Assembly (NCBI GenBank): GCA_047967505.1
Contig: CM106539.1
DNA length: 64,000 bases
Source of the DNA: Dipteris shenzhenensis
Lineage: Eukaryota > Polypodiophyta > Polypodiopsida > Gleicheniales
Strand: one strand, 5' to 3'
The notes beneath the pieces are model-generated. The model was not told the origin of the DNA, made no database searches, and worked only from the letters and a program-made list of their open reading frames with translations. Position 1 is the first letter of the stretch, and every line of letters begins with the position of its first letter. The position numbers and the translations under genes were made by a program. Of this stretch, positions 32,315 to 41,823 are shown in pieces.

Positions 32315-33277
32315 GGGTTCTAGGCCTTTGAGCCCTCTGCTCCTTTTTCGTACCAGCACCTTGCCTCCAGCTCCAGCCCGCTCCAATCTGTCCGTACAGT
32401 CCGTACGACTGTACGGCATCCTGACGCATCGTCGGCCGTACGTACCTGCTGACCGTACCGTTTCGCCATTCAGATTCGTACATCGACCGCCGTCCGTACC
32501 AGCGCCGTACACTTTGGAAGACGTGTCCGTACATCGACCGCCATCCGTACCAGCGCCGTACACTTTGGACTACGTGTCCGTACATTGACCGCCGTACAGC
32601 GCAACAGCATCCGTACCTGTCGTCGTACAGTGCCAGCCGTACAGTGCCGTACAAACTGTACGGCATTTCCGTACTGTTCACACTGTCTGTACTGAATCCG
32701 CTTCAGTACAACAGGTAGCTGCTTTGTTTCGAAAAGAACCAGCAGGTGTTTTGTTTTTGACAGACAAATTGTGCAGACAGCCATTGTTTGGCCTACATTC
32801 TGGGAGCACATTTGGGGCTTTTGCAGTTTTTGCAGAGAATTGCAGAAATTTGGGGCTTTTAGTTGATTTGCCCCTTTCAGGTGCAATTTCTTGCAGAAAT
32901 TTGGGGCTTTTGCAGTTTGGATGTAATTTGGCAGTTGAAAGATCATTTGGGAGTTTTGCAAGCAGTTTTGGACTCAGTATTTGGGGCTTTTAGCATTGTT
33001 ACCCTTTTCTGGCTGCAATTTCTAGCCACAAATTGGGGCTTTTGTGTTGGGAGAGCATTTTTTGGAGTATTCAGTACATACTGCCTTTCTTGGAGTGTTT
33101 GGAACACTTTTGGCAGATTTTGGAGAGTGTTTTATGCTTGGACAGATTTCTGACAGCTCAAGTGCAGAAATCTAAGTTGCATATACAGCCCGTGCTTGGC
33201 TGTGTTTTTGGGAGTGGTGCATTTTATTCCCAGTAAGGGAATTCAGCTTTGTATCTGCTTCAATCTCTTTCTCAGAT
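32315..33277 (+). other. Copia-1 leader with CCGTAC cluster and GGGGCTTTT repeats
   Basis: A 963-bp untranslated leader. Between about 32390 and 32680 the hexamer CCGTAC occurs about 15 times, including a 51-bp tandem unit (CATCGACCGCC... at 32481 and 32532). Between 32812 and 33043 TTGGGGCTTTT occurs five times (32812, 32850, 32901, 32981, 33033), two of them inside a longer identical unit TTGCAGAAATTTGGGGCTTT. No convincing upstream ORF is seen. Confidence 0.85.
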
Positions 33278-36200
33278 ATGGCCCATCAAAATCAGAATGA
33301 GTTCCAGTTCGGTGGTCTTTCACAGGAAGACAAATTGGATGGTACCAACTACTCCCTCTGGAGTTTCATGGTACGTAATATTCTGATTTCTCGCAATTTA
33401 TGGGATTATGTCAATGGGGATGAAATCCGACCAGCAGATATTGCACCTGCTACCCCTCCTCAGCAAGGAGGTGGAAGAGGTCGTGCACAAGGTGCAGCTG
33501 CAGGACAAGTTGTTGGTGCAGCTACAGTCAATACTCCTGAGCAAAAGAGATGGGATTCACGGGATGCCTTAGCCTTGTCATGCATCTCTCTTTCAGTGAA
33601 AAGATCAATCATTCCGCATATCCGGTCGTGTAAGACCTCCAGGGCAGCGTGGGATATTTTGGAAAGCATGTATGCAGCACGGAATGATGCCAGGGTATCT
33701 TTTTTAAAAAGAGAGTTGAGCAATACACATATGGAGGAGGGTGACTCCATGTCAGCCCACCTCACTAAGCTACAGGATCTCAGAGAGCAGTTGTTAAACA
33801 TAGATGAAATTATTCCTGATTCAGAGATGATTACAACCACTCTGAATTCTCTTCCTGAGTCTTATCTCAGCTTTCACACTTCGCTGAATTTATCATTGAG
33901 GGGGGGTGCAAATCCTCTTTCTTTTCATGAGTTGATAGGACTTCTGCTTCAGGAAGAGCAGACCAGGAAAAATTTGGCTTCACGTGCAGGTGAACAAGCC
34001 ATGCTCTCAAAATTTAAATCAAAAACAAAGGGACAGGCAAAGACAACAGCAAATCAGCCTTCCAGTGGGTCAGGACAGCCTTCACAAAAGGCTAAAAGTG
34101 ATGCAAGCAAGCCCAAAAAGAAGGGTTTTTGTCACTACTGCAAAAAGCCAGGTCATCACATAGCAGAATGCAGGAAAAGGATTGCAAAAGAAAAGAAAAA
34201 CAGCTCAGGAATGGCTGTTTCAGATTCAGCCCCTTGTGCATCTGACAGTGGGGATGTTGCAGCCAACTTTGTTGGTCAAGATTATGCCTTTTTATCTTGC
34301 ATTTCTGATTCTAGGTTGGCTGTTCCAGATGCTCGGGATAGTACAGCTTCTTGCAGTGATGATACATATGCATTTTTGACTTGCAGTTTTGACTCTCCTA
34401 CAGATGCATCTGCTTTCAGTGTTGATGAAACACTGAACACATGGTATTTTGACAGCGGTGCATCCAAGCACATCACTTCGAGGAAGTGTCTTTTTACTTA
34501 CTTGCATCCACCTCCTGTTGGTAAGAAAGTCACTTGTGCCAACAACTCCTCATATTCAGTACGTGGCACAGGAGAAGTTGAGCTCACTGCAATTGATGGC
34601 TCAATTTTCAGACTTTCTGATGTCTTATATGTGCCTGGCATAACCAAAAATCTCCTTTCAGTGTCCACTCTTAACAGAGGGGGATTTCAGGTCATCTTTG
34701 AGGATGACAAATGTGCTGTCCGGGACAGAGAAGCTAACTATGCCTTAATGTTATCTGGTACTCTGCTGCGTGGGCTTTTTCAGCTTGATATTTTTGAGAA
34801 AAGAGCAGCTCATGCTTTGGCAATTTCTACCCCTACAGTTGCCATGCAAAATGTAGAATTATGGCATGCCAGATATGGCCACATGCATTACAACAGCTTA
34901 ATGACACTTCAGAAATTTTCAATGGTTGATGCATTGCCACCTCTTGAGATACCTCCTCCACATGCCTGTGAAGGGTGCATTTTAGGTAAAATGCATAGAT
35001 TTCCCTTCAAGAAGGATGGTTCAGTTAAAGCTGTTCGCAAATTGCAGCTTATACACAGTGATGTCTGTGGTCCCATGAGGACTCCGTCATTGGGTGGTCA
35101 TCTCTACTTTGTCACATTTATTGATGACTACTCCAATTTTACTTGGGTTTATGGGCTGAAAAAGAAATCTGAAGTCTTCACAGTGTTTAAACACTTTTCA
35201 GCCATGGTTGAAAATGAAACCGGGCTCAAGATACAGACATTACGCACGGATAGAGGTGGGGAATACCTATCTGCAGAATTTGATGCTTTCCTCAAACAAA
35301 AGGGTATTGTGCATCAGCTCACAGTCAGGCTGACCCCTCAGCAAAATGGCAAAGCTGAGAGGAAAAATAGAACCCTCATGGAGATGGACAGATGTATGCT
35401 GAAAAGCAAACACATGCCTCATAAATTCTGGTTAGAGGGTTTAATGTGTGCCAATTACATTTTGAACAGGGCTCCCACTAAGGCTTTAAAAACAAAAACT
35501 CCTTTTGAGGTCTGGAATGACAGGAAGCCTTCAGTGGATCACTTCCGAGTCTTTGGATGCCTTGCCTATGCACATGTGCCAGTTGAATTTAGGCACAAAT
35601 TGTCAGATAAAGCCATCAAATGCATATTTGTTGGATACAGTGCAGAAAGCAAGGGGTATCGTCTCTACAATCCTGCTACACGCAAAATCATTGTAAGTAG
35701 AGATGTGATATTTTCTGAAAATTCAGCTCACACTCAGGCTGATTTTCAAATGCCTTCACCTTCAAAAGATGTCTTTCAAGGGTTGCTACCCATTGCTTTG
35801 GGTTCCCCTGCTGATTTTTCTGATCCAAATCAGAATTTACAGCAACCTTCAAATGCTTCAGTTCCGCCACAGGATGTCATGCCTCCTCCACAGGCAGTGG
35901 AACAAGCGGTGCAGCAAGAAATTGCAGACATACATGCAGCAAAAACAGTCCCAAACTGGCTGTTACAGACTCTCCGGGAGAGTAAACTTGATGCTCCGTT
36001 ACCTGGCAGGACTCGCAGTGCAGCAAGGCACATGGAAGGTGCTAATTCAGTGGAATCAGCATATGCAGGTACTCTCCTTGATGAAGAGGAGCCTGCCACA
36101 TTTGAAGAAGCACAAGGTAATGTGCATTGGATGAATGCCATGCACGATGAGTTGCAGTCCATTGAAAAAAATCAGACTTGGGATGTTGTGGACTTGCCAC

Positions 36201-37621
36201 AGGGTAAACATGCTATTGGCACACGATGGGTATTTAAAGTCAAACGGAAGCCAGATGGCTCCATTGACAGATATAAAGCCAGGCTGGTTGCTAAAGGCTA
36301 TGCTCAGAAAAAGGGCATAGATTATGAGGAGACTTTTGCTCCTACATCCCGGATGACCACCATCCGATCAGTAATTGCAATGGCTGCACATTTTGAGTGG
36401 AATGTTCATCAGTTGGACATCAAAACAGCCTTCTTAAATGGGGACTTGCTGGAAGAGGTGTATGTCAAACCACCTCCGGGTTTTGGAATTACAGCCAATG
36501 CACTTCAAGTCTGCAAGCTTAATAAAGCTTTATATGGGCTGAAACAGGCCCCTCGTGCATGGTATGCCAAGATACATGCCTTTTTGACCAGCAAGGGGCT
36601 GCACAATAGTCCTACTGAGAGCACCCTCTACATCAAGATGGATGGGGGGGAAATCTTAGTCATCCTTCTTTATGTTGATGACTTACTGCTCACAGGGTCC
36701 AATGACGAAAAAATTGCAGATTTCAAAACTGATTTGCAGACCCACTTTGATATGTCAGATTTGGGGCTGCTTCACTTTTATTTGGGGATCCAGTTCTCTC
36801 ATGAGAGACGTGGCACTGTTATGTCTCAGTCCAAGTATGTTCAGAAACTTTTGGACAGATTTAACATGCAAGAGTGTAAGCCCATATCTACTCCTATGGA
36901 ACCGGGGCTGAAACTCACAATGCATGATGCAGGAGAATCAGTTGATGCCACACTTTACAGTCAAGCTGTTGGATGCCTCATATATCTCTGCAATACTAGG
37001 CCTGATATTCAGTTTGCAGTATCTCAGGTGAGCAGGTACATGCACAGCCCCAAAACTATGCATTGGCAGGCAGTTAAGCGCATCTTCCGTTATTTGCAAG
37101 GCACCAAGTCTTTTGGCTTACTATTTCCCAGGGGGGGTGACTTGCAGATGCATGCCTACAGTGATTCAGATTGGGCTGGTGATTATGACACTAGGCAGTC
37201 CACTAGTGGCAATTGTTTCTTTTTGGGAAAATCTTGCATTTCATGGCTGAGCAAGAAACAATCTACAGTGGCTACCTCATCATGTGAAGCTGAGTACAGG
37301 GCAGCTTTCACAGCAACAGTTGAATGTGTCTGGCTGAGACGTTTATTTGCTGATCTTCATCTGTCTTTGGAGGGTCCTTCTCCAATTCTCACTGATAGTC
37401 AGAGTGCCATTGCAGTGGCAAAGAATCCAGTGTTTCATGCTCGCACGAAGCACATTGAGGTTCACTATCACTACGTCAGAGAGAAGTTGCATGCAGGAGA
37501 GATCAGTATGATCTTTGTGTCCACACATGACAACGTTGCAGATATTTTCACCAAAGCGCTACCACGTGAGAAGTTTGAGGCATTTCGCAGTGCCCTGAAC
37601 TTATATCCGTTTGGTGATTGA
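33278..37621 (+). CDS. Copia-1 gag-pol polyprotein (1,447 aa)
   Basis: An intact frame from ATG (33278) to TGA. Approximate residues: gag UBN2-like region 20-240 ('EDKLDGTNYSLWSFMVRN'), with a Gly/Ala/Arg-rich insertion near 68-85; zinc knuckle CHYCKKPGHHIAEC at about 285; protease with WYFDSGASKHIT near 390; GAG-pre-integrase 'LWHARYGHMHYNSL' near 528; integrase core with 'LIHSDVCGP', 'RTDRGGEY' and 'NGKAERKNRT', the three acidic residues being present (about 590-690). Reverse transcriptase contains 'QTWDVVDLPQG', 'KTAFLNGDL' and the catalytic 'YVDDLLLTGS' (about 1132). RNase H contains 'YSDSDWAGD', 'SSCEAEYRA' and 'TDSQSAIAVA' and ends 'DIFTKALPREKFEAF'. Length and order are normal for copia. 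No stop or frameshift exists, so it is probably functional. Confidence 0.97.
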   Translation: MAHQNQNEFQFGGLSQEDKLDGTNYSLWSFMVRNILISRNLWDYVNGDEIRPADIAPATPPQQGGGRGRAQGAAAGQVVGAATVNTPEQKRWDSRDALALSCISLSVKRSIIPHIRSCKTSRAAWDILESMYAARNDARVSFLKRELSNTHMEEGDSMSAHLTKLQDLREQLLNIDEIIPDSEMITTTLNSLPESYLSFHTSLNLSLRGGANPLSFHELIGLLLQEEQTRKNLASRAGEQAMLSKFKSKTKGQAKTTANQPSSGSGQPSQKAKSDASKPKKKGFCHYCKKPGHHIAECRKRIAKEKKNSSGMAVSDSAPCASDSGDVAANFVGQDYAFLSCISDSRLAVPDARDSTASCSDDTYAFLTCSFDSPTDASAFSVDETLNTWYFDSGASKHITSRKCLFTYLHPPPVGKKVTCANNSSYSVRGTGEVELTAIDGSIFRLSDVLYVPGITKNLLSVSTLNRGGFQVIFEDDKCAVRDREANYALMLSGTLLRGLFQLDIFEKRAAHALAISTPTVAMQNVELWHARYGHMHYNSLMTLQKFSMVDALPPLEIPPPHACEGCILGKMHRFPFKKDGSVKAVRKLQLIHSDVCGPMRTPSLGGHLYFVTFIDDYSNFTWVYGLKKKSEVFTVFKHFSAMVENETGLKIQTLRTDRGGEYLSAEFDAFLKQKGIVHQLTVRLTPQQNGKAERKNRTLMEMDRCMLKSKHMPHKFWLEGLMCANYILNRAPTKALKTKTPFEVWNDRKPSVDHFRVFGCLAYAHVPVEFRHKLSDKAIKCIFVGYSAESKGYRLYNPATRKIIVSRDVIFSENSAHTQADFQMPSPSKDVFQGLLPIALGSPADFSDPNQNLQQPSNASVPPQDVMPPPQAVEQAVQQEIADIHAAKTVPNWLLQTLRESKLDAPLPGRTRSAARHMEGANSVESAYAGTLLDEEEPATFEEAQGNVHWMNAMHDELQSIEKNQTWDVVDLPQGKHAIGTRWVFKVKRKPDGSIDRYKARLVAKGYAQKKGIDYEETFAPTSRMTTIRSVIAMAAHFEWNVHQLDIKTAFLNGDLLEEVYVKPPPGFGITANALQVCKLNKALYGLKQAPRAWYAKIHAFLTSKGLHNSPTESTLYIKMDGGEILVILLYVDDLLLTGSNDEKIADFKTDLQTHFDMSDLGLLHFYLGIQFSHERRGTVMSQSKYVQKLLDRFNMQECKPISTPMEPGLKLTMHDAGESVDATLYSQAVGCLIYLCNTRPDIQFAVSQVSRYMHSPKTMHWQAVKRIFRYLQGTKSFGLLFPRGGDLQMHAYSDSDWAGDYDTRQSTSGNCFFLGKSCISWLSKKQSTVATSSCEAEYRAAFTATVECVWLRRLFADLHLSLEGPSPILTDSQSAIAVAKNPVFHARTKHIEVHYHYVREKLHAGEISMIFVSTHDNVADIFTKALPREKFEAFRSALNLYPFGD

Positions 37622-37656
37622 TCAGCCTTGTACATGACATTGGCACTGCAGGGGGG

Positions 37657-37924
37657 TGTTGGAATTATAGATATAATTCAGCAGTGACCAATGTAATATA
37701 ATAAGTTAGTTAGGGGCACTTTTCCCTCATTTAGAGGTTTTTCCCCCTAACTGCAGTTAGTTCACTAACTATGGTTAGTGACTACTAAGGTTTTGTCACT
37801 AGGACAAAACCTTATCCTACTCACTTTGTGTTGTACTCTTTTACACTCTATTCTATTGCAACTAAAGCTTCCAAGCTTTCTACTCTCTCACTCCCTCTTG
37901 CTCTCACTCTCTCCCTTTCCTTCA
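37657..37924 (+). repeat. Copia-1 3' LTR with polypurine tract
   Basis: 268 bp, apparently identical to the 5' LTR over its full length. Preceded by GCAGGGGGG (polypurine tract, 37648-37656) and followed by the target duplication CAAGA. Confidence 0.97.
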
Positions 37925-38950
37925 CAAGAAGCCTTACAAAAGACCAAAGGGTCTATGAGACTAAAAAAAAACCAAATACAATGAAAGCTAAGGAGTGGAC
38001 CACTAAAAACGGGCACCCATACCCTAAGGCTGGTGTATGAGACAAGACAATAAATAAATGCATCACAATGTTGCTGCGAGATAGAGAACCTAAAATGTAA
38101 AGGGCAATGATGTGATGCCAACGGCTATCGACCGCCCAACCAAATATCTGGTGACAAAAAGTAAGTTTGTTAAAGTCTTCGGAAAACCAATGAGACTAAA
38201 ATGAGCTAGAGTGGAGCCTCTAAATGCGCAAGAACCCCATGAGAATGTAAAAAAGAATACATAATCATAATGATACCGACACATAGAGAGAGACCGTTGA
38301 GCTCGTGGGGAGGATGGGAGACTAGTGATCCTATGGCAGTCATCAGGAAGTTGGTGGAGATGTCAAACCTAAGAGGCGATCGGTGACGTGTGAGGCTCCT
38401 GTGGTGGCATAAAACTTGTGATGGAACGCCGACGTTTCCGTTGTGGTCTCCTAGCTATGGCCCTACAACAAACAATGCCACTATCACTCCTGTCAGTCAT
38501 GTCTACGATCTGGTAAGCATGGAGGGAAGGTCTCCTACTCTGGTCTGTGCCTCGACCTAGTGGTGAGTCTAACATGTCTCACTCTGGTCCTCGTAACTGC
38601 CATCTTCCTGAGTCTTGCTAGTCAATGCTTTTTGGCTGAAAAAACTTAGTGATCATGCTCTGAGTGGGGTTTGGTTGTGCATCCTGATCTCGCCTATGTA
38701 TCCTGAGCAAATGCTCCCTGTGTTGGACGGCCTCATGGATGAAGGCCACCACGCATCTTTGATCTGGGTAGGATAGGAGACTAGATAGGGGTATGAGACC
38801 ATCCTTTGATCTCATACTACATGGGGCATATAAAGGCAAAATGCACCTCCGAATCAATCTCCTAAAGATCAAATAGGTGTAGATGCGAGCCTCTCTAGGA
38901 ATGCCCTCTGCCCATCTACTCCCAATACGAAGTTAGTGTGATGGCTAGAT
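37925..38950 (-). pseudogene. LINE-K: nested LINE 3' ends and decayed ORF2 C-terminus
   Basis: Two LINE termini follow each other on the minus strand. One is the complement of CATAGACCCTTTGGTCTTTTG (about 37941-37961). The other is TTTTCCGAAGACTTTAACAAAC (about 38168-38190). Upstream of the second is a decayed ORF2 C-terminus. A frame from 38872 contains 'SYPDQRCVVAFIHEAVQHREHLL' and the PIP-box-like QSMITKFF (38662-38639). A second frame from 38575 carries a diverged tail. The zinc-knuckle part is shifted and broken. Copia-1 inserted at the outer end of this cluster. Confidence 0.7.
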
Positions 38951-39419
38951 AGGAGCACTCGAGTAGTAGGAGCGATGAGAAACAGTGCCAGATGAGTAAT
39001 GTTTCAATACCTTTAGAAGGTTCGACATGCAACTATACAAATTGGGAACGCTAAGGAACATGTTCCAAGAACACCAAAATGGCGTTCGCTAGACTTTGGG
39101 GCCTAGTTAACGTTCAAGCTTCCTTCTACATTGGGAACGACATTCCTTTGTAACTATGGTGCCATTCGTATATGAAGCCATGCAATGGAACTCACCCTCG
39201 TCTTTGTGCATGCCTACAGTTTGTGGCTTGGATGGATTTGCAGAAAAAGAAGACAAAGGATATTGGTTCCACCACAAAGAGGAAGAAACGCATTAAGGCA
39301 AGACATGATGAGGGCACTTCAAAGGCGGCAAGGACTCTAGAGTTTGAAGGTGGCCCTTGTATGGGGGGGTATGCAAGAAGGACCGCCTGAAACTAAACTA
39401 CCTGGCTAGAGCTGGATCT
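38951..39419. other. Intron sequence, no gene recognised
   Basis: A Lys/Arg-rich plus frame (39172-39390) is present but unsupported. The repeated text around TTGGGAACG and GGAACGACATTCC (39040-39150) hints at a small decayed repeat. Confidence 0.35.
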
Positions 39420-39525
39420 TGCATCAATTTGCAGCGGAGATAGAGACCGAACGGCAATATCATTGTCTGATCCGTCGGAATGCGGAAGAACTACTAAGCA
39501 TTGTTTTTCATAATAATTCCAACAC
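39420..39525 (+). pseudogene. Short LINE linker fragment
   Basis: In one frame the text 'LIRRNAEELLSIVFHNNSN' matches 'FVRRNEEELLNILFSNNSK' of LINE-J (about 49545-49600). It is a roughly 100-bp relic 150 bp from the host exon. Confidence 0.55.
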
Positions 39526-39677
39526 GTGTGCATGCATACTGGTGCATGAGGGTGAAAGAACACGCAACTAGGTGCAATAGTCTCCTCTAGAGGGGCATGA
39601 ATGCGTGACTACACATATTTAGTTATTAAACAAAACATTATTGGCATAATCAGCAGCAAGGAAGGGATTAAGCTTAC

Positions 39678-39737
39678 CAATAGGACTCGGTCCCGATACT
39701 CGTTGATTTGAATATGTGACTGCACATATTTATCCAT
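39678..39737 (-). CDS. Sec14-like gene, internal exon (most 5' one visible)
   Basis: Sixty bases, 20 codons, starting after ATGCAG and ending before GTAAGC. It encodes the family block with YVQSHIQ followed by NEYRDRV, the helix and strand entering the CRAL-TRIO lipid-binding fold. It ends in Leu-Leu and joins in phase 0 to the Pro-Glu-Ser-Ser-Lys of the next exon 22.8 kb downstream. The equivalent block in relatives reads 'YYVQSHIQMNEYRDRV', so identity is high over a short span. The surrounding minus-strand frame stays open by chance, but the flanking residues do not match the family, which supports the splice borders chosen. Confidence 0.85.
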
Positions 39738-40200
39738 CTGCATGGAAACGAGAACCATAGCCATCAGAACCCTAGATGCATAAAAACTCAAGCGCACGTA
39801 TTGAAAACCTGTACCACAAAAAAGACAATCATCCAAATACTTCAAAGAATATAACAGCCAGGCAGCTTTATTCTTATATGGAAAACATGCATTGTCTGCT
39901 ACTTGTATGTCACAACTGGAACAAACACACTGTAAGCTTGACATCCCTTTAAAACATAAATACTAATCTACAAATATAGCTTATGCATAGCAAGATCCGT
40001 CAAGAAGAGAGGATTATTTTTCAGTAGCTAAAAGGTTGGGCCAAGTACAATGACCAATGAAATTATAGGTATTAGCCCCTCATATGGCCAAGTAGGCTAG
40101 TGTGTATGCTAGTGTGCACATCGTGCACTATTAGCTCACTAGAATAAAGTCAACCTCATAACTTAAAAATTTGCCCCATGGATTGACCCAGCTAGGGCTT
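39738..40200. other. Intron sequence upstream of the exon
   Basis: AT-rich; the minus-strand frame stays open for a while beyond the exon but shows no family similarity. Nothing else is recognised. Confidence 0.4.
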
Positions 40201-41823
40201 TAGGGTTGGACCTAAAAGTGATGTTCCATCACTTCACTTGTACTTCTTTTTGCACACTTGAGTACTGCTGCAATAACATGACCCGTTTTCCAGCTTCCAA
40301 GCTCCATTGCTTCCCAGAACTGTCCATCTCCAACAGTTTCGGAAGACTTCCATTGCAAAAAACAGTGAGCTGCTGCCCCATACGACTTGTTCAGGTTCAG
40401 CTGCCATCAGAAACAGCTGTTTTGCTCAGTTGCAACTGAATTTGGAGCCGTTTGGAGCTGTTATCTACATGTGAGACTCCATCTAGTGCTATCTGGAACA
40501 CTCTACTGCTGCTTCCTGCAAGTGCAACTGGTTTTGGAGCGTTGCAGAATCTTTTCCCTGCTGTGCGACTTAGTTTGAAGCCATTCTAAGCTCCCTGTAG
40601 CTGCGCATTTGTATCTGGAGCTTTTTGGAGCAATCAGGATGTGTTTTCTTGCTGCGCATTTGCATCTAGAGATGTTTGGAGCAGTGAGACTCAACCTTGA
40701 GCTGTCAAGAACTGCTTAACAACTTCAAAATCTATTTTGGATCAATGCTGAAGCAATTACTTGCTGCACAATTGGTCCTGGAGCTCATCTGAGCAGCCTT
40801 CTTGCTGTGTAGACTGGTTTTTGCAGCTGGTTGACCATTTTTTGGGTGAAATCTGCTCAGGAGCTGTTGATGCTGTTTCAGAAGCCATCAGAACTTGCTG
40901 ATTTTGGGTGTGTTTCAGCCAGTACCTCCCTTGGAAGGCTCACTTTTAGCATTCTCTACAGTGTTTTATGCAGTTTGGTGTCCTTAGGAAGGACTCATGC
41001 AATCACTTTTGATTGCAGCAGACTGTTGCATTAGTCAAGACTTATTGCATTTCCTGCACTTGCTATGCAAGCATTTCTGTGAAGAATTGGGCCTGCCTTG
41101 CCCTTTCTCTAGCACACTTGCTTTCATGCCTTGGGCTTTATTTGCAGGTCATTCGAGTTACAAAAGGTGCGCAGGCTATTGAACTTTTGTGGTCAAATTA
41201 GACACTGCACTTGCATAACGATGTCATTTGATTCTGTCATTTTTCTTTGGGTTTTCTGCATTTATGTCTTATCTGCAATGGCAGGCAATGACCTTTTCGG
41301 TATGCTTGCTCCTGAAGACAAGCTCGATGGCACCAACTACCCCATGTGGTCATAGATGCTGCATCATGTGCAAGTGTGAGGCGAGACATCCGTCACAGGT
41401 AACCATTGCCACTGCACCTGCCAGGATGGGTGGTACTCAGGATCAGATCACATGGGATGGTAGAGATGCTTTGAAAGTGTAATGCTTCTAAGCACAGCAC
41501 TTCTTGAAAGAAATTGTTTCTTTCTCTACTGATGCACTGAAGGGGAGCACTGTAGCTTGCGCCAATAATGCATCATAAGCCGTGAAGGGCATTGGCCAAG
41601 TTTAACTTACTGCAACATCAAGTAATCATGTCTCTCTACAGGATGTTTTGAATGTTCTAGGGATCAAGAAGAATCCCATATCCATCTCAGTGAATGTTCT
41701 ACAGGGTTATCCTCGACGGGTACCCATGTGATGTCTATGATTTCAGAAATGATAGAACCATTGTCAAGACTAGGACATTGGCATGGGTTTGTATAGACTA
41801 GATGCCTATGACAGAGAGACTAA
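40201..41823 (+). pseudogene. Copia-3: leader, gag and protease remnants
   Basis: From 40201 to about 41275 there is a leader-like stretch with many TTTGGAGC(T/C)/GGAGC and TTGCTGC units. At 41278 an ATG starts 'MAGNDLFGMLAPEDKLDGTN' (copia-1: 'EDKLDGTNYSLWS'), which stops at TAG after 'YPMWS'. Further on is 'ITWDGRDALKV' (copia-1: 'KRWDSRDALALS'). Around 41545-41710 is a protease-region relic ('VACANNAS', 'GIGQV', 'LQDVLNVLGIKKN'; copia-1: 'VTCANNSSYSVRGTGEVELT', 'LSDVLYVPGITKN'). Everything from integrase to RNase H is deleted, so the copy joins almost directly to its 3' LTR. Confidence 0.75.

Larger units (their letters stand above)
32033..37924 (+). mobile_element. Copia-1: complete, young Ty1/copia retrotransposon
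   Basis: A 5,892-bp element with 268-bp LTRs that look identical base for base. It has a tRNA-iMet primer-binding site, a 960-bp leader, one uninterrupted gag-pol frame, and a polypurine run before the 3' LTR. It is flanked by a perfect 5-bp target duplication, CAAGA (32028-32032 and 37925-37929). It sits in antisense orientation to the host Sec14-like gene, inside its 22.8-kb intron and within older LINE 3' sequences. All features needed for autonomous transposition are visible. Confidence 0.97.
2181..39737 (-). other. Gene span: Sec14-like (CRAL-TRIO) lipid-transfer protein, 3' five exons
   Basis: Five minus-strand exons join in frame into 216 codons matching the C-terminal two-thirds of the plant Sec14p-like phosphatidylinositol-transfer family. 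This is the subgroup with 'YIGTC.K.LDM..LKLSAL', 'DDLNYPEKTD.YYIVN' and 'KPLLQERTRRKI', resembling Arabidopsis AT1G55840/AT5G47730 from memory. Such proteins bind phosphoinositides or phosphatidylcholine in a hydrophobic pocket and act at membrane surfaces. Introns are 39677-16912 (22,766 bp), 16815-16389 (427 bp, ordinary AT-rich sequence), 16286-2711 (13,576 bp) and 2629-2493 (137 bp). All begin GT, end AG and are in phase 0. The two large ones are packed with retrotransposons in both orientations. The N-terminal CRAL-TRIO-N part was not found between 39738 and 64000, so the gene probably starts outside the window. All five exons are free of stops and conserved at family positions, so the gene looks functional. 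Confidence 0.88.

Noticed and set aside
39609-39944. 111-codon minus frame taken as one gene
   Set aside because: Only its 60-bp middle (39678-39737) matches the Sec14 family; flanks are intron, and splice sites bound the matching part exactly.
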